A stretch of DNA of 47,107 nucleotides from a bacterium (GTDB lineage Bacteria; Calditrichota; Calditrichia; RBG-13-44-9): assembly GCA_020350205.1 (NCBI GenBank), contig CP070707.1, positions 1,316,729-1,363,835 on the forward strand, written 5' to 3'. A model generated the notes under the pieces. The model ran no database searches. It had not been told where the DNA came from and saw only the letters and a program-made list of their open reading frames with translations. Below are positions 45,400 to 47,107 of this stretch, piece by piece; the stretch's first letter is position 1, and every line of letters starts with the position of its first letter. Made by a program: the position numbers and the translations under genes.

Positions 45400-47107
45400 A
45401 AGACCGGGAAAATATTACGTTTCAATTGGAATCAGTTATTACTTCACTAAAAAAAATGGAAGAAAATGCAGCTATCTTTTCCGAATTAGGCAAGATATCA
45501 GCAGAACTTTCCGCTCTACATGACTACATCAATCAGGGTCTCCAAAACATTGATACTCAGTTTAACTCATTTACCCAAAGTATAAATTTACTCTCTGAGC
45601 TGCTCGATTTTCAAAAAGAGGTCATTCATTGTAAAAGCTCTGAAAAAACCATTGAACATATTTTTCGGTTTTTGATAGAAAAAATTAATTATCAGCATGG
45701 GTTTGTGGTCTACAAATTAAAGGACGATAATCGTCAATATGAAATTTACTTTTCAGACCGCTCTTCTCAGCAAAAAATAAAGAAATTTGTAGAATCCTCA
45801 AACATAGAATTCCTGAAGTCCAAATTTGAAGGGGAAGTTTTATCTAAATTAATAGCAGATACTACGTCGTTCTACACTGATAAAATTAAGTGGTCGGAAC
45901 TAAATACCAAGTCAGCTATTGTTTTTCCTTTAATAGCCCGGGGAAATGTTTTTGGACTGGGTTTCCTTCTTCGCGAAAAAGATAACTTTGAAATGCAGGA
46001 TGTGAGTTTGATAAATCTGGTGTTGGGTCTCATATCGCTCATACTGTATCAAAATTTTTATTTTGCGGTTCTGAAATCTCGGCTTATCCAGCAGTCAAAA
46101 CTTCTGAATTCTGGGGAAGATTTTAAATTTTCAAAGTTGTTTGAAAAAAGTCCTTTGTATGTTTTTACTTTGGATAACCGTCAGACTATTCTGCATACGA
46201 ATTTAGCGGCTGTAAGGGATATTGGGGATTCTGAGGGATCAATTCTTGGTGAGGATTTTCTTGAAATGATACCCTCTTCAGAGCGACCGGCTGCAAAAAA
46301 AATTCTTTTAAGAATCAGGGAAAAAACACTGCAAATTTTTCGTTCCCCGATATCAATGCGAAGTGGACAGACGGAAATAGTTGAGTTTGTTATCAGTCCT
46401 CTTGAAATTAAATCTCAGACTGATCTCGTCCTTGTGATTGGAGCAAAGGTAACTGAAAATTATCATAAAGAGAGGATTGAACGTCGGAATGAAATTCTGG
46501 ATGAAATTGACCAATTTTCACGAATTCTGGTGAGTCAATTTAACAATTTGCTGACCACTATTATACCGAATATAGATCTTCTAAAAGATTCAATAACAAC
46601 TACTAATTCCAATTATCAGAAACTGGAACAGATGGAAGAGGCAGCACAACGATCTGCAAATCTAATAAAAAAATTATTGAATCATGATCTGGAGGGCCTT
46701 GAAGAAAAGCAAGAAGCAAACATCAATAAAATTCTAAATGCTTATGTTAGTTCAAAAAAGAGTGAACTTCCTAAGAATATTAAGATCAAACTGGAGATCG
46801 ATCCGGTTATTAAAAGTACCACTCTTTATCCGCTTAAAATCCGGCGACTACTGGATATTATTGTGGGCAATAGTGTCATTGCGTTACAGGGTAGGATTCG
46901 ACCGGAAATTCAATTTTCAACGTCTTATATCTCACAACAAAAAGACGGACTATTAGGAGATAAACCTTATTATCTTAAAGCTGGCCAGTATATTGAGCTT
47001 TGTATCAGAGATAATGGTTTGGGCATTCCTGAAAAAGCACTTCATGAGGTTTTAAAACCCTTTTATTCAACCCGAATTAAAAATGAAGGGGTTGGATTAG
47101 AGTTGTT
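45396..47107 (+). CDS. Histidine-kinase-like protein lacking the phospho-acceptor His (partial)
   Basis: The frame opens at ATG 45396, overlapping the HDOD stop (ATGA), and runs without a stop to the window edge: at least 570 codons. The first 60 residues are a helical linker; a GAF-like domain follows (about 75-230), then a PAS-like segment (FEKSPLYVFTLDNRQTILHT) near 255-350. The dimerisation helix reads LVSQFNNLLTTI where typical kinases have VAHDFNNLLTAI: Ser380-Gln381 replace His-Asp. The ATPase domain keeps RDNGLGIP and KPFYSTR, and the C-terminal glycines are cut off by the edge. It is soluble (no membrane segment). It may be a pseudokinase scaffold or an ATP-binding sensor. Confidence 0.85.
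   Translation, partial: MKDRENITFQLESVITSLKKMEENAAIFSELGKISAELSALHDYINQGLQNIDTQFNSFTQSINLLSELLDFQKEVIHCKSSEKTIEHIFRFLIEKINYQHGFVVYKLKDDNRQYEIYFSDRSSQQKIKKFVESSNIEFLKSKFEGEVLSKLIADTTSFYTDKIKWSELNTKSAIVFPLIARGNVFGLGFLLREKDNFEMQDVSLINLVLGLISLILYQNFYFAVLKSRLIQQSKLLNSGEDFKFSKLFEKSPLYVFTLDNRQTILHTNLAAVRDIGDSEGSILGEDFLEMIPSSERPAAKKILLRIREKTLQIFRSPISMRSGQTEIVEFVISPLEIKSQTDLVLVIGAKVTENYHKERIERRNEILDEIDQFSRILVSQFNNLLTTIIPNIDLLKDSITTTNSNYQKLEQMEEAAQRSANLIKKLLNHDLEGLEEKQEANINKILNAYVSSKKSELPKNIKIKLEIDPVIKSTTLYPLKIRRLLDIIVGNSVIALQGRIRPEIQFSTSYISQQKDGLLGDKPYYLKAGQYIELCIRDNGLGIPEKALHEVLKPFYSTRIKNEGVGLEL

Overview
The window reads as chromosomal DNA from a free-living, diderm-type bacterium with about 40% GC. 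The gene set (BshC for bacillithiol, a serine palmitoyltransferase-like enzyme, many secreted proteins, sigma-54-type regulation, CIRCE-controlled groESL, UXS and StrD-type sugar-nucleotide enzymes) points to the FCB side of the tree (Calditrichota, KSB1, Marinimicrobia-like lineages). This placement is an inference; no rRNA or other decisive marker is present. I see no phage, insertion sequence, CRISPR array, tRNA or rRNA. Genes are dense, on both strands, mostly in runs of one to three.

Layout. 1-2.5 kb: a hotdog thioesterase (-), then speE-speB (+), which make spermidine and putrescine. 2.6-7.5 kb: an unrecognised helical protein (+), then on the - strand a TPR protein with a secreted M1 aminopeptidase, and an adenosine-specific kinase family protein. 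7.6-10.4 kb: sugar-nucleotide genes (nucleotidyltransferase -, UDP-glucuronate decarboxylase +) and a P1-family peptidase. 10.4-11.5 kb: a long intergenic region ending in a sigma-54-like promoter that drives two overlapping genes for 58- and 61-residue proteins, which look like diverged copies of one another. 11.5-15.6 kb, - strand: YjbQ, an orphan mannose-family PTS IIB, a histidine kinase coupled to a crotonase, and a StrD-type thymidylyltransferase. 15.6-18 kb: groES-groEL behind a sigma-70-type promoter and a perfect CIRCE operator, closed by a clear terminator. 18-22.2 kb: panB-panC, a uridylyltransferase-only GlmU-like gene, and rsmB.

22.2-25.6 kb, - strand: metF, a serine palmitoyltransferase-like enzyme and a GNAT-fold acyltransferase that could act as its ceramide-forming partner. 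26-33.2 kb, + strand: an extended SDR, bshC, a DUF6599-like secreted protein, a polysaccharide-deacetylase-like protein, a glycosyltransferase and a DUF72 protein. 33.3-36 kb: hsp20 behind a second sigma-54-like promoter, then a secreted protein made of four copies of an unrecognised domain. 36-39 kb, - strand: prfB with an intact programmed +1 frameshift, and a SpoIID-like protein.

39.2-47.1 kb, + strand, is a signalling block: a family 5 solute-binding protein without transporter genes, a dCache-HAMP histidine kinase 11 bases downstream, an NtrC-type sigma-54 activator, an HDOD protein, and a GAF/PAS histidine-kinase-like protein (cut by the window edge) in which the phospho-acceptor His-Asp is replaced by Ser-Gln. 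A 24-base palindrome lies between the kinase and the activator gene. The activator carries the GAFTGA sigma-54 contact motif, so it is a natural candidate to act on the two sigma-54-like promoters in this window; that link is a hypothesis.
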